64,000 bases of DNA, from the NCBI GenBank assembly GCA_001664005.1, contig CP016093.1, forward strand, positions 3,587,031 through 3,651,030, written 5' to 3'. Every line of letters begins with the position of its first letter. The first letter of the stretch is position 1. The notes beneath the pieces are model-generated. The model searched no databases and was not told where the DNA came from. It was given only the letters and a program-made list of their open reading frames with translations. This document shows, piece by piece, positions 54,150-63,170 of the stretch. The DNA comes from Rhizobiales bacterium NRL2. Its GTDB lineage: Bacteria > Pseudomonadota > Alphaproteobacteria > Minwuiales > Minwuiaceae. Position numbers and translations under genes: made by a program.

Positions 54150-54664
54150 GCCGGCTGCTCCTGTCCCAGACGGTGCGCGACATAGAGCAGCGGCGCAGCG
54201 ACGAAGGGAAACAGCGCCACGGTTGAACCGGCCTGCAGCATCACGTCGCCGATCGGTACGATCTCGGCGAAGTAGATGCAGGCGATCAGCCACTGGGCGA
54301 GAGCGGCCGGCAGGGCGATCACTGCGAAGCCGGCCCAGGCCAGGGCGAAGGGCCGCCCGACCAGAAAGCGGCGCTGCCCGGCGCAGACCGCCTGCACGAC
54401 CATCAGCAGCAGCGCGTTGAGACCCAGCGGACCGCCGGTAACGAGATCCTGCGCAAGGCCGATCAGGAAGGCCAGCCAGTGGGGCATCAGATCGGGCCGC
54501 TGCACCGCGAAGACGAAGACGGCGATCATGCCGAAGGCCGGCAGAACCGGACCGACCAGAGGTGCGCCGATGGGGACGCTGCCAACCAGGATCAGAAGCA
54601 CGGTCACCAGACCCGGCAGCGCCAGCAGCAGCCTGGACGGATGCCAGATGCGGTCGTCGCTCAC
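54146..54664 (-). CDS. mreD: Rod shape-determining protein MreD
   Basis: 172 residues from a GTG at 54664 that overlaps the mreC stop in a GTGA; a longer frame is open but this start fits spacing and length. It is a hydrophobic protein with five or six helices (LLLALPGLVTVLLILVGSVP, then VGPVLPAFGMIAVFVFAV, and PHWLAFLIGLAQDLVTGGPLG, the characteristic MreD segment). It is a membrane part of the elongasome and is thought to connect MreC with RodA/PBP2. Overlaps on both sides show translational coupling. Confidence 0.93.
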   Translation of the reverse strand: MSDDRIWHPSRLLLALPGLVTVLLILVGSVPIGAPLVGPVLPAFGMIAVFVFAVQRPDLMPHWLAFLIGLAQDLVTGGPLGLNALLLMVVQAVCAGQRRFLVGRPFALAWAGFAVIALPAALAQWLIACIYFAEIVPIGDVMLQAGSTVALFPFVAAPLLYVAHRLGQEQPA

Positions 54665-55524
54665 GGCCCGTTGGCCCCCGGATCCAGCGAGGGCGGGCTG
54701 TAGCGCAGCACGTTGACCATCTCCAACCGCGACCATTCGACGAAGGGCCGGATACGCACGTCGCCCTGTTCGGCGCGGGCGACCACGCCCACCGGCAGGC
54801 CGGGCGGGAAGACGCCGCCATGGCCGGAGGTGACGATGCGGTCGCCGGGGCGCGCCCGGGTCTCCGCCTCCATGAATTCCAGACGCGGCCGGGCGGTGTT
54901 GTCGCCCGAAAGGATGGCGCGGCGGCGGCTGTCCTCGACCAGGACCGGCACGCGGCTGTTGAGGTCGGTGATCAGCAGGATGCGCGAGGCGTTGCGGCCC
55001 GTCTCCGTCACCCGCCCGACCAGTCCGCGGGCGTTGACGACGGCCTGCTGGGGGGCGACGCCGTCGCGTTCGCCGGCGGCCAGCACCAGGGTACGAACGA
55101 ACGGCCCGCCGCTTTCACCGATTACCCGGGCGGTGATGTAGCGGACATCGTCGTGACTGCGCACGCTGAGCAGGCTGCGATACTGGGCGTTGTCGCGCTC
55201 CAGTTGCCGCGCGACCTCCTGCCAGTGCATCAGCCGGGCGTTCTCTTCGCGCAGCCGGGCGTTCTCTTCGTAGACCCGGAAGACGCTGTCCGCCTCCTCC
55301 AAGGCCGCGTTGACCGCGGCAACCGGGCGGGAAAGCACGTCCAGCACGGGGGCGGCGACGTCCAGGATCGCCGTCCGCGCCCTTTCGACCGCAGGCAGGC
55401 CCGAACCGCCCGCCGCGAGCAACATCACCGACGCCGCCACAAGGGCCGCCAGGGAGAAGCGGTTCACCAGCAAGCTCATGGGACTTGCCATACGTGCCGC
55501 CAGCGGTTTCGACGGACGTCGCAC
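54661..55524 (-). CDS. mreC: Rod shape-determining protein MreC
   Basis: 287 residues. An N-terminal membrane helix (FSLAALVAASVMLLAAGG) is followed by a coiled coil about 85-125 (AALEEADSVFRVYEENARLREENARL) and the double beta-barrel domain (ARVIGESGGPFVRTL and GDRIVTSGHGGVFPPGLPVGVV). It is a periplasmic scaffold that activates PBP2/RodA. The usual upstream partner mreB is missing at this locus: the next gene upstream codes an HNH protein, after a 145-bp gap that holds an inverted repeat ATCGTT...AACGAT (55557-55582). Confidence 0.95.
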   Translation of the reverse strand: MRRPSKPLAARMASPMSLLVNRFSLAALVAASVMLLAAGGSGLPAVERARTAILDVAAPVLDVLSRPVAAVNAALEEADSVFRVYEENARLREENARLMHWQEVARQLERDNAQYRSLLSVRSHDDVRYITARVIGESGGPFVRTLVLAAGERDGVAPQQAVVNARGLVGRVTETGRNASRILLITDLNSRVPVLVEDSRRRAILSGDNTARPRLEFMEAETRARPGDRIVTSGHGGVFPPGLPVGVVARAEQGDVRIRPFVEWSRLEMVNVLRYSPPSLDPGANGP

Positions 55525-55556
55525 GCTACACTCAACCCCTCATTCGGAAACGTCGT

Positions 55557-55582
55557 ATCGTTGCCGGGACAACGGAAACGAT
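55557..55582. promoter_or_regulatory. Inverted repeat upstream of mreC
   Basis: ATCGTT (55557-55562) pairs with AACGAT (55577-55582) about an inner GTTG/CAAC dyad (55560-55573). It stands 33 bp before the mreC start, so it may fold in the mreC leader or bind a regulator. Nothing else supports a role. Confidence 0.3.
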
Positions 55583-55669
55583 AACCCGTTCTAGCCGCTG
55601 CCGCTTAGGACCGCTAGTCATAATTCGCGGGCCTTGACAAGTGATGAACCGACAGAGTCGCAGGATAGA

Positions 55670-56221
55670 TCAAGGCTCGAGTTCTGTATCCCAGTAGAGG
55701 TAGTCCCGCCAGCTGTCGTGCAGGTAGTTCGGCGGGAAGGAACGGCCGACATCGTTGAGTTGATGGACCGTCGGCCGCATCGGCGCGCGGCGCGGATGCA
55801 TCTGGGCGCGGGCCGGCATGCGGCCGCCCTTGCGGATGTTGCACGGCGCGCAGGCGGCGACGACGTTCTCCCAGGTCGTGCGCCCGCCGGCCCGGCGCGG
55901 GATCACGTGGTCGAAGGTCAGATCCTCCGTCGAGCCGCAGTACTGGCACCGGAAGCGGTCGCGCAGGAACAGGTTGAAGCGCGTGAACGCCGGATAGGCC
56001 GCGGGGCGGATGTATTCCTTCAGCGCGATGACGCTGGGCAACTGCATCGAGAGGCTTGGGCTGGATACCTGCCGGTCATAGAACTGGATGATGTTGACCC
56101 GCTCCAGATAGGCGGCCTTCACGGCCTCCTGCCAAGGCCAGACCGAGAGCGGAAAATAGCTGAGCGGCCGGAAATCCGCATTGAGCACCAGCGCGGGATA
56201 TTTCTCAGGCTTCAGATACAC
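55670..56221 (-). CDS. HNH endonuclease family protein
   Basis: 183 residues from a GTG at 56221. The HNH/zinc site is at about 83-132: CQYCG, then FDHVIPRRAGG (HV...) and CAPCNIRKGG, with both CxxC pairs for zinc. The N-terminal part (MYLKPEKYPALVLNADFRPL) is the family region found in stand-alone RloH-unlike HNH proteins common in alphaproteobacteria. The role is unknown; such genes occur singly in conserved chromosome contexts and are not restriction systems by themselves. It is transcribed toward mreC. Confidence 0.85.
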   Translation of the reverse strand: MYLKPEKYPALVLNADFRPLSYFPLSVWPWQEAVKAAYLERVNIIQFYDRQVSSPSLSMQLPSVIALKEYIRPAAYPAFTRFNLFLRDRFRCQYCGSTEDLTFDHVIPRRAGGRTTWENVVAACAPCNIRKGGRMPARAQMHPRRAPMRPTVHQLNDVGRSFPPNYLHDSWRDYLYWDTELEP

Positions 56222-56351
56222 GGGCTTGCCCCCAGGCGAATCCTTAGCTGTTCAGGCCGCGTGCGGATTGTCTCTCCGGCGAATCGAAAGCGCAACCGCT
56301 TAGGGGATCCATATCCGGTGGCGCTGACGGAAATATGACACAAGATGTCCC

Positions 56352-57086
56352 TCAGCCGATGGCGCAGGACACGGGACCGGCGCATTGGAGCCGGCCGGCG
56401 AAGGCCAGCGCGAGATGCCGCGTGGCGATCTCGATACCGTCCGGAGCGATGCCGTGACCGATGCCGGCGGAGATGTGGAAGGCGACCGGCACACCGGCGC
56501 GCCCCAAGCCGGCCGCGGCCCAGAACATGGCCAGCGGCGGCACCAAGTCGTCCTGGTCGCCGTGGACCAGCTGCACCGGCACCGGAGCGACCTGCTCGCC
56601 GGCCAGCGCCTCCGGACCCAGCAGGGCGCCGGAAAAGCCGACGATGGCCGCCGGCGGCGTCGGCCGGCGCAGTCCCAGATGCAGCGACATCATCGTGCCC
56701 TGGCTGAACCCGACCAGCGCCAGCGCGCCGCCATCGAGCCCGTGGCGCGCCAGTTCTTCGTCGATGAACCCATCGAGCGCCGGGGCCGCGTCGGTGGCGC
56801 GGTCGGCCATCGCGGCATAGCGTTCGGCCAGCCTCTCGGGGTCGCGGCTCATCATCGCCGGATCGTCCAGCGAGATCGGAAACCACTCCCGGCCCATGGG
56901 CGCCGATCCGCAGGGGTCCGGGCCGTCGGGGGCCACGAAGGCGGCCTCCGGCAGGGCGCGCTGCAGATAGGGCGCCAGCGCAATCAGGTCATTGCCGTCG
57001 GCGCCATAGCCATGCACCAGGACGACGAGCTGTTTCGGCTTGCCGCCGCTGGCAGGCGGCACGCGGGGGCCGGAGAGCTGTTTCAT
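56352..57086 (-). CDS. Phospholipase/carboxylesterase (alpha/beta hydrolase)
   Basis: 244 residues from the ATG at 57086. The nucleophile elbow is VGFSQGTMM (Ser at about 133), with the HGYGADGND oxyanion segment near residue 30 and the terminal His in GIGHGIAPDG. The Asp is likely in VHGDQDDLVP. This is the carboxylesterase/APT1-like group (Pfam Abhydrolase_2), which cleaves acyl or lysophospholipid esters in the cytoplasm. The true substrate is unknown. It starts 26 bp after the stop of the AlkA-type gene, so the two may share a message. Confidence 0.87.
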   Translation of the reverse strand: MKQLSGPRVPPASGGKPKQLVVLVHGYGADGNDLIALAPYLQRALPEAAFVAPDGPDPCGSAPMGREWFPISLDDPAMMSRDPERLAERYAAMADRATDAAPALDGFIDEELARHGLDGGALALVGFSQGTMMSLHLGLRRPTPPAAIVGFSGALLGPEALAGEQVAPVPVQLVHGDQDDLVPPLAMFWAAAGLGRAGVPVAFHISAGIGHGIAPDGIEIATRHLALAFAGRLQCAGPVSCAIG

Positions 57087-57112
57087 GGAGCCTTCACCAT
57101 CAAGGGGAACAT

Positions 57113-57766
57113 TCAGACCGAAACCGGATCGGCGCGCCGGCGGGTGACGCCATAATAGCGCCAGAGCAGACGCGCGGCGACGCCGCGATGGGGCCGCCAT
57201 GCTTCCGCCATCGCGGCAAGCTGGCTTTCGTCGGGCCGCGCCGGCAGACCCTTGAGATCCTGCGCCGCCGCCTGCAGCGCCAGATCGCCCGCCGGAAAGA
57301 TGTCTGGGCGCTGCAGCGCGAACAGCAGGTAGACCTCGGCCGTCCAGCGCCCGATGCCCTTCACCGCCGTCAGCGCCGCCATCGCCTCGGCGTCGCTCAT
57401 GGATCCGAGCCGCCGCAGCGGCAACTCGCCGTCGGCCACCGCCTGCGCCAGTGCGCGCGTGTAGACCATCTTCGGACGGCTCAGGCCGAAACCGCGCAGC
57501 GCTTCCTCGTCGTGATCGAGGTAGCGGCGGGCCGAAAAGGGCTTCGTCCCCGCCTCCACCCGGGTCCAGATCGCCCGCGCGGACGCCACGGAGACCTGCT
57601 GTTCGACGATCAGCATCATCAGGGACTTGAGACCCGGCGCGCGGCTGCGGTCCGGCAAGGCGCCGGCGACCTGCCGCGCGCGCCGGAGATCCGGGTCGGC
57701 GGCGAACAGCGCCTCCATCGCCGTCAGGAGCTCCGGCGTCTCTCCCGATTTGAAGCGCGGTGACAT
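57113..57766 (-). CDS. DNA-3-methyladenine glycosylase II (AlkA family)
   Basis: 217 residues. The HhH-GPD core reads ALTAVKGIGRWTAEVYLL (132-149) and the catalytic Asp161 lies in FPAGDLAL. N-terminal SLMMLIVEQQVSVASARAIW is the typical helix that packs on the HhH. It lacks the N-terminal domain of E. coli AlkA, so it is the shorter bacterial form. It removes alkylated bases such as 3-methyladenine from DNA. Divergent with gluQRS (43 bp between the starts). Confidence 0.88.
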   Translation of the reverse strand: MSPRFKSGETPELLTAMEALFAADPDLRRARQVAGALPDRSRAPGLKSLMMLIVEQQVSVASARAIWTRVEAGTKPFSARRYLDHDEEALRGFGLSRPKMVYTRALAQAVADGELPLRRLGSMSDAEAMAALTAVKGIGRWTAEVYLLFALQRPDIFPAGDLALQAAAQDLKGLPARPDESQLAAMAEAWRPHRGVAARLLWRYYGVTRRRADPVSV

Positions 57767-57809
57767 GGAACGCTAAATAGAGCGCACCCACCGTCACTGT
57801 CGAGCCAGC

Positions 57810-58682
57810 ATGACCTTCATCACCCGCTTCGCGCCCAGCCCCACCGGCCCCCTGCACCTGGGCCACGCCCTCTCGGCGCTGTTGTGCGCCGAGGCGGCCA
57901 GGATGGCCGGGGGACGCCTGCTGCTGCGCATAGAGGACATCGACGCGACGCGGTGCAGGCCCGAATACGAGGCGATGATACTCGACGATCTCGCCTGGCT
58001 CGGTCTTGCCTGGGAGGAACCGGTCTGGCGGCAGTCGGAGCGTATGCCCCACTACCGCGGCGCGCTGGCGGCGCTGGAACGCCGCGGGCTGGTCTATCCC
58101 TGCTTCTGTACCCGCGCCGAGGTCCGGGAACTGGCGACGGCAGAAGGTCTGGAGGGCCCCATCTACCCCGGCACCTGCCACGCGCTGCCGCGAGACGCGG
58201 CCCGCGCGCGCATCGACGCAGGCGAGCCGGCGGCCTGGCGGCTGGATCTCGCCGCCGCGCTGGGGGCGGCCGGCCCCGTGACCTGGACGGACGCCCGTGC
58301 CGGCGCGCAGACATGGGACGGCAGGGGCTGGGGCGACGTGGTGCTGGCCCGCAAGGACATCGGCACGAGCTATCACCTCGCGGTGACGGTCGACGACGCC
58401 GCCCAGGGGATCACCGACGTGATCCGCGGGCTCGACCTGTTTCACGCCGCCCATGTGCACGTCCTGCTGCAGCGCCTGCTGGGGCTGGCGACGCCGCGCT
58501 ACGCCCATCACGAACTTCTGACCGGCGAGGACGGCGCCAAGCTGTCCAAGCGTCATGGCGCGGAAAGCCTGCGCAGCCTCATCGATTCGGGACTCGGCCG
58601 GGCGGAGCTGGCGCGGCTTCTCGTCGCGCGGGGGGCGCCCGCGCGGATTCTGCACATGGACACCCCTTTCCCGTCACAATGA
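57810..58682 (+). CDS. gluQRS: Glutamyl-Q tRNA(Asp) synthetase
   Basis: 290 residues, a shortened GluRS without the anticodon-binding domain. It activates glutamate and attaches it to queuosine-34 of tRNA(Asp). The ATP site motifs are HLGHALSAL (HIGH-like, near residue 17) and KLSKRHG (near 247). Zinc ligands appear as CFC with a downstream YPGTC (about 98-125). The length and RFAPSPTGPLHLGH opening are diagnostic. It is 42 bp upstream of the DUF2062 gene. Confidence 0.95.
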   Translation: MTFITRFAPSPTGPLHLGHALSALLCAEAARMAGGRLLLRIEDIDATRCRPEYEAMILDDLAWLGLAWEEPVWRQSERMPHYRGALAALERRGLVYPCFCTRAEVRELATAEGLEGPIYPGTCHALPRDAARARIDAGEPAAWRLDLAAALGAAGPVTWTDARAGAQTWDGRGWGDVVLARKDIGTSYHLAVTVDDAAQGITDVIRGLDLFHAAHVHVLLQRLLGLATPRYAHHELLTGEDGAKLSKRHGAESLRSLIDSGLGRAELARLLVARGAPARILHMDTPFPSQ

Positions 58683-58724
58683 TATGGGTACTATCCGCCA
58701 ACGCCAGTTGGAGGCAGCCGGTTC

Positions 58725-59357
58725 TTGAGCGCGATGGACACAGACAGAGGCCGCGATGCGCGCGGTCCGATGACCAATCTGGGACGGCTGACCCGCTATC
58801 GGCTCATCATTCCCCTGAAACGCGGCCAGATGCCGCCCGAGCATGTCGCCCGGGGCGTCGCCGTCGGCCTCGCCGTGGCCTTCACGCCGACGGTCGGGAT
58901 CCAGCTCATCGCCGTTTTCGGCATCTGGGCGCTGGCGCGGGCCATCGCCACCCGGTTCCAGTTCCACCTCGTGGCCGCTCTGGCCTGGGTGTGGGTGACC
59001 AACATCTTCACCATCGGCCCGATCTACTACACCTTCCTGCTCACCGGACAGCTCATGCTGGGCCGCTTCGACGAACTCGGCTCGATCGGTTTCGGCACCT
59101 TCACGGCCCAGCTCACCGACGTCGTGAACGCCGATTCCAGTTTCCTGGAAGGGCTCTGGATCGGCACGCTCACGCTGTTCAAGGTCTGGGGCCTGCCCCT
59201 GTTCATCGGCTCGATTCCCTGGGCCGTGGGGACGGCATGGGTCGGCTATGTCTGGTCCAGGCGCTTCATCATCCGCTTCCGCGAGGCGCGCCAGAAGCGC
59301 TGGGCAAGGAAACTGCAGCGTCGCGACCAGCACGACGCGGGCGGTCCGCCAGCCTGA
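58725..59357 (+). CDS. DUF2062 domain membrane protein
   Basis: 210 residues. The DUF2062 pattern is clear: a first amphipathic part LIIPLKRGQMPPEHVARGVAVGLAVAFTPTVGIQ, then helices with FHLVAALAWVWVTNIFTIGPIYYTFLLTGQLML, and a basic C-terminal tail (RFREARQKRWARKLQRRD). Three to four membrane helices are predicted. Function is unknown; in proteobacteria the gene often sits near competence- or carbamoyl-type housekeeping genes. It runs in the same direction as gluQRS and pyrB. Confidence 0.85.
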   Translation: MSAMDTDRGRDARGPMTNLGRLTRYRLIIPLKRGQMPPEHVARGVAVGLAVAFTPTVGIQLIAVFGIWALARAIATRFQFHLVAALAWVWVTNIFTIGPIYYTFLLTGQLMLGRFDELGSIGFGTFTAQLTDVVNADSSFLEGLWIGTLTLFKVWGLPLFIGSIPWAVGTAWVGYVWSRRFIIRFREARQKRWARKLQRRDQHDAGGPPA

Positions 59358-59413
59358 AACGGGGCCCGCGGCGGCAACCCCGGGGCAGCCTTTGAGAAAT
59401 CCGATTTGCCCCC

Positions 59414-59441
59414 TTGCACGGACGGCGCTTGCCCCTATTGT
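59414..59441 (+). promoter_or_regulatory. Candidate promoter of pyrB (leaderless start possible)
   Basis: TTGCAC (59414-59419) and TATTGT (59436-59441) are spaced 16 bp. A start site 6-9 bp later falls within a few bases of the pyrB ATG at 59451, and no ribosome-binding site lies between. This suggests a leaderless mRNA, but both boxes are imperfect. Confidence 0.35.
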
Positions 59442-59450
59442 CCGGGCTTT

Positions 59451-60425
59451 ATGGACCATGCGGACGACGCCTTCGATCTGCCCTTCCCCCACCGGCACCT
59501 GCTGGGGACGCAGAACCTCAGCCGTGGCGACATCGAGCGTATTCTTGACCTGTCGGAGCGGTTCATCGACCAGAACCGGCAGGCCAACAAGCATCGCACC
59601 GATCTCTACGGCCGAACCCAGATCAACCTGTTCTTCGAGAATTCGACGCGGACGCTGACTTCCTTCGAACTGGCGGGCAAGCGCCTCGGCATCGACGTCA
59701 TCAACATGAATACCGAGGTCTCCTCCACCAAGAAGGGCGAGACTCTCATCGACACGGCGATGACGCTGAACGCCATGCACCCCGACGTGCTGGTGGTCCG
59801 CCATCCCGATTCGGGCGCGGTGGACCTGCTGGCCCAGAAGATGGACTGCGCCGTCATCAATGCCGGCGACGGCAAGCACGAACATCCGACCCAGGCGCTG
59901 CTTGACGCCCTGACCATCCGTCAGCGCCTGAAGCGTCTGGAGGGTCTCACGGTCGCGATCTGCGGCGATGTGGCCCACAGCCGGGTGGCGCGGTCCAACA
60001 TCCACCTGCTGAACACGATGGGCGCGCATGTCCGCGTGATCGCGCCGCCCACCCTGCTGCCGACGGGGATCGCCCGGCTCGGCGCCACGCCCTTCATCGA
60101 CATGCGCGAGGGTCTGAAGGACGCCGACGTGGTGATGATGCTGCGCCTTCAGCGGGAGCGGATGACCGGCTCCTTCCTGCCGTCCGTGCGAGAATACTTC
60201 CACTATTACGGGCTCGATCACGACAAGCTGGCCTGCGCCAAGCCGGACGCGCTGATCATGCATCCGGGACCGATGAACCGCGGCGTGGAGATCGATACGG
60301 AGGTCGCCGACGACATCCACCGCAGCGTCATACGCGAACAGGTGGAGATGGGCGTCGCCGTGCGCATGGCCGTGCTGCTGCTGCTGACGCCGAAACAGGG
60401 CAACGGGGGACCGGCCGATGGCTAG
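59451..60425 (+). CDS. pyrB: Aspartate carbamoyltransferase catalytic subunit
   Basis: 324 residues from the ATG at 59451, with the usual N-terminus ([18 protein letters not shown]). The enzyme joins carbamoyl phosphate and aspartate in pyrimidine synthesis. Carbamoyl-phosphate motifs are [11 protein letters not shown] and, near the middle, [12 protein letters not shown]; the aspartate loop is LRLQRERM and the C-terminus has [13 protein letters not shown]. No pyrI regulatory subunit is present. Its 3' end overlaps the pyrC-like gene by 8 bp, as in bacteria whose ATCase forms a complex with an inactive dihydroorotase. Confidence 0.97.
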   Translation: MDHADDAFDLPFPHRHLLGTQNLSRGDIERILDLSERFIDQNRQANKHRTDLYGRTQINLFFENSTRTLTSFELAGKRLGIDVINMNTEVSSTKKGETLIDTAMTLNAMHPDVLVVRHPDSGAVDLLAQKMDCAVINAGDGKHEHPTQALLDALTIRQRLKRLEGLTVAICGDVAHSRVARSNIHLLNTMGAHVRVIAPPTLLPTGIARLGATPFIDMREGLKDADVVMMLRLQRERMTGSFLPSVREYFHYYGLDHDKLACAKPDALIMHPGPMNRGVEIDTEVADDIHRSVIREQVEMGVAVRMAVLLLLTPKQGNGGPADG

Positions 60426-61719
60426 CCACCGCATCGCCTACATGAACGGCCGCATCCTGGATCCCGCCAGCGGCCGTGACGAGACCGGCCATCTGCTGAT
60501 CGAGGACGAGCGGATCGCCGCCGTCGGACCCGACATCTTTCCCAGGGGGCTGCCGGACCGGACCGAGGTCGTCGACCTCGCCGGCCTCTGCCTGGCGCCG
60601 GGACTGGTCGACATGCACGTGGTGGTGGGGGAGCCGGGCGCGGAGCACAAGGAGAGCTTCGCCAGCGCCGCGGCCGCCGCCCGCGCGGGCGGCGTCACCA
60701 CGCTCTGCACCCTGCCCAACACGGATCCGGTGATCGACAATGTCGCCCTGGTCGAATACGTGCTCCGCCGGGCCAACGAGGGTTCGGACGTCCACATCCG
60801 CCCCTTCGCCGCGGCGACCCAGGGCCTTGCAGGCGCGCAGCTTACCGAGTTCGGTCTGCTGAAGGCGGCCGGCGCCGTCGCCTTCACCGATGGCGACCGC
60901 GCCATCGCCAACGCCAATATCCTGCGCCGGGCGCTGAGCTACTCCACGGCCTTCGACGCCCTGATCGTCCAGCACGCCGAGGAACCGACGCTGGCCAGCG
61001 GCGTGATGAACGCCGGCGAGCTGGCCACCCGTCTCGGTCTCTCCGGCATCCCGACGGCGGCCGAGACGATCATGGTCGAACGCGACCTGCGCCTGGTGGA
61101 GCTCACCGGCGCGCGCTATCACTTCGCGCAGCTCACCACCGCCGATGCGCTGGACGCCATGCGCCGCGCCAAGAAGGCGGGATTGAGGGTCTCGTGCGGA
61201 ACGGCGCCCCACTACTTCACGCTGAACGAGCACGAGGTCTCGGGCTACCGGACCTTCGCCAAGGTTTCGCCGCCGCTGCGCTCCGAGGATGACCGCCGCG
61301 CGGTCGTCGAAGCGATCCGCGACGGCACGATCGATGTCATCGCCTCCCAGCACACGCCGGAAGATCCGGAGGCGAAACGCCAGACCTTCGAGCAGGCGGC
61401 CTTCGGCGTGGTCGGGCTGGAGACGATGCTGGCGCTGGGACTGCAGCTCAACATGAGCGAGGACGTGCCGCTGCTGACGGTGCTCGCCTGCATGACCTGC
61501 AATCCGGCGCGGCTGTTGGGTCTCGACTGCGGCGTTCTGGAGCCGGGACGGCCGGCCGACCTGGTGATCTTCGATCCCGAGGCGCCCTGGGTTGTGGATT
61601 CGAAGAAGTTCCGTTCGAAATCCAAGAACTCGCCCTTCGATGAGCGCCCGCTGCAGGGCCACGCCGTGCGCACCGTGGTCGACGGGCGCACCGTCTTCGT
61701 GCGCCGGGTCGAAAAGTAA
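60418..61719 (+). CDS. pyrC: Dihydroorotase-like protein, probably a catalytically inactive PyrC'
   Basis: 433 residues with the cyclic amidohydrolase TIM-barrel fold. Key metal ligands of active enzymes are missing. The HxH element (usual DxHxHLREPG) reads [10 protein letters not shown] at 65-74, so only one His is kept. The Asp-containing DHAPH motif reads SQHTPEDP. A lone His survives in [13 protein letters not shown]. In Pseudomonas and many alphaproteobacteria the gene after pyrB codes for such a pseudo-dihydroorotase, which holds the ATCase dodecamer together. A separate active dihydroorotase should then exist elsewhere. The start overlaps pyrB. Confidence 0.85.
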   Translation: MASHRIAYMNGRILDPASGRDETGHLLIEDERIAAVGPDIFPRGLPDRTEVVDLAGLCLAPGLVDMHVVVGEPGAEHKESFASAAAAARAGGVTTLCTLPNTDPVIDNVALVEYVLRRANEGSDVHIRPFAAATQGLAGAQLTEFGLLKAAGAVAFTDGDRAIANANILRRALSYSTAFDALIVQHAEEPTLASGVMNAGELATRLGLSGIPTAAETIMVERDLRLVELTGARYHFAQLTTADALDAMRRAKKAGLRVSCGTAPHYFTLNEHEVSGYRTFAKVSPPLRSEDDRRAVVEAIRDGTIDVIASQHTPEDPEAKRQTFEQAAFGVVGLETMLALGLQLNMSEDVPLLTVLACMTCNPARLLGLDCGVLEPGRPADLVIFDPEAPWVVDSKKFRSKSKNSPFDERPLQGHAVRTVVDGRTVFVRRVEK

Positions 61720-61724
61720 CAGCC

Positions 61725-62363
61725 ATGTATTCCGACCTCGCCCTCGTCCTCGGCCAGATCGGCGTCGCGCCGATCCAGCTTGGCGGCACCCTGCTCGTCG
61801 CCTATCTGCTGGGCTCGGTGCCCTTCGGCGTGGTGCTGACCTCCGTCGCCGGACTCGGCGACGTGCGCCGGATCGGTTCGGGCAATATCGGCGCGACCAA
61901 CGTCCTGCGCACGGGACGGAAGGATCTGGCGCTGATCACCCTGCTGCTCGACGGGGGCAAGGGCGCCGCGGCCGTGCTGATCGCCGGACATCTCTACGGT
62001 CCCAATGGCGAGGTTCTGGCGGCCATCGGCGCCTTTCTCGGCCATCTCTTTCCCGTCTACCTGGCCTTCCGTGGCGGCAAGGGTGTGGCCACATTCCTGG
62101 GCATCGCGCTGGCGCTGCACTTCCACGTCGGCCTCGCGACCTGCGCCATCTGGCTCGCGGTGGCGTTCCTGACACGCTACTCCTCGCTGGCGGCGCTGGT
62201 GATGGCCATCGCGACCCCTGTTCTGGCCTTCTACCTGCACGGCCCGCTGGCAATGGAACTCGACATCGTCCTGGCCGCCCTGATCTATCTCAAGCACCGC
62301 GGCAATATCCGGCGGCTGGTCACCGGCGAGGAACCGAGGATCGGCGGCGGGAAGAAACCTTGA
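61725..62363 (+). CDS. plsY: Acyl-phosphate:glycerol-3-phosphate acyltransferase PlsY
   Basis: 212 residues with five hydrophobic helices. The catalytic loops are [16 protein letters not shown] (about 46-61) and [23 protein letters not shown] (about 103-125), both hallmarks of PlsY, which makes lysophosphatidate from acyl phosphate in the inner membrane. It starts 5 bp after the pyrC-like gene. The stop TGA overlaps a TTG start of the next gene (TTGA), indicating coupled translation. Confidence 0.95.
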   Translation: MYSDLALVLGQIGVAPIQLGGTLLVAYLLGSVPFGVVLTSVAGLGDVRRIGSGNIGATNVLRTGRKDLALITLLLDGGKGAAAVLIAGHLYGPNGEVLAAIGAFLGHLFPVYLAFRGGKGVATFLGIALALHFHVGLATCAIWLAVAFLTRYSSLAALVMAIATPVLAFYLHGPLAMELDIVLAALIYLKHRGNIRRLVTGEEPRIGGGKKP

Positions 62364-63154
62364 CGTCCCTCCGGGTTCTGGCGGCTCTGCTGGCCGCGGC
62401 CGTGCTGCTGGCCGGGTGCGCGACGCCGGGCCAGCGCGGCGACTTCACGGAAGCAGACGTCGTGCGGGGTTTCGAGATCGTCGCCTTCGGACGCGAGTTC
62501 GCGGACGCGGAGGCAACCTACGTCACCAAGTTCGACGCCCCCATCCGCATCCACGTGCTGCACGAACCTCTCGATCTGCGGCCCGTCGATGGCACGCGGG
62601 CAGTGATGGACATGATCGCCGGATTCCACCGCCCGCCCGCCTTCGCCGGCCTGACCCACGCCTCGATCGACCAGGGCGCTTCGGAAGCCCTCGACAACGC
62701 TCACATCCTGGTCGTGGCGCTCGGCTCGCGGAACTACGAGACCTTCTACGAGAAGGCCTCGCAGCGCTGGATCGAGGGCGGCAAGCTGCTGGTCGCGGAC
62801 CATTTCTACTTCAGCCGCTGCGGCGCCAGCATCAGCGATCAGAAGGGCCGCATCCGCCGCGCCGTCGTCTTCCTGGACGTGGACGACATGAGCCCGATCC
62901 TCAACGAGTGCCTGGCCGAGGAAATCCTCCAGTCGCTGGGCCTGCCCGACGACGACGATTCGCTCGTCTGGTCGATGTTCAACGATTCCAACGACGTCCG
63001 GTTCCCGACGGACTTCGACAACCTGCTGGTCTCGGTACTTTATTCGGATGCGCTGCGGCCGGGTCAGAGCCGCGGGCGGGTGATGCAGCAGGTGCCGGGG
63101 CTGGTCAGGGAACTGTGGCCGAGCCACCTGGCGCGGCGTCGGAACGCCGAATAG
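62360..63154 (+). CDS. DUF2927 domain lipoprotein
   Basis: 264 residues from a TTG at 62360 that overlaps the plsY stop. The frame is open further upstream but that part lies in plsY. The signal [20 protein letters not shown] ends in a lipobox with Cys20, so it should be lipid-anchored. DUF2927 occupies the rest: [19 protein letters not shown] at the start, [22 protein letters not shown] in the middle, and [20 protein letters not shown] near the end, where His/Glu pairs resemble metallopeptidase-like sites. Function unknown. Its stop is 16 bp from that of the convergent gene. Confidence 0.82.
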   Translation: MTSLRVLAALLAAAVLLAGCATPGQRGDFTEADVVRGFEIVAFGREFADAEATYVTKFDAPIRIHVLHEPLDLRPVDGTRAVMDMIAGFHRPPAFAGLTHASIDQGASEALDNAHILVVALGSRNYETFYEKASQRWIEGGKLLVADHFYFSRCGASISDQKGRIRRAVVFLDVDDMSPILNECLAEEILQSLGLPDDDDSLVWSMFNDSNDVRFPTDFDNLLVSVLYSDALRPGQSRGRVMQQVPGLVRELWPSHLARRRNAE

Positions 63155-63170
63155 AGACTGGCGCCTCGGC

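Noticed and set aside
55670-56221. The HNH gene as part of a defence or restriction system
   Set aside because: It stands alone among housekeeping genes with no methylase, helicase or other defence partner.
56352-58655. A 767-codon frame containing the esterase and running antisense through gluQRS
   Set aside because: Only the last 244 codons, from the ATG at 57086, show esterase features; the rest overlaps the AlkA-type gene out of frame and gluQRS antisense.
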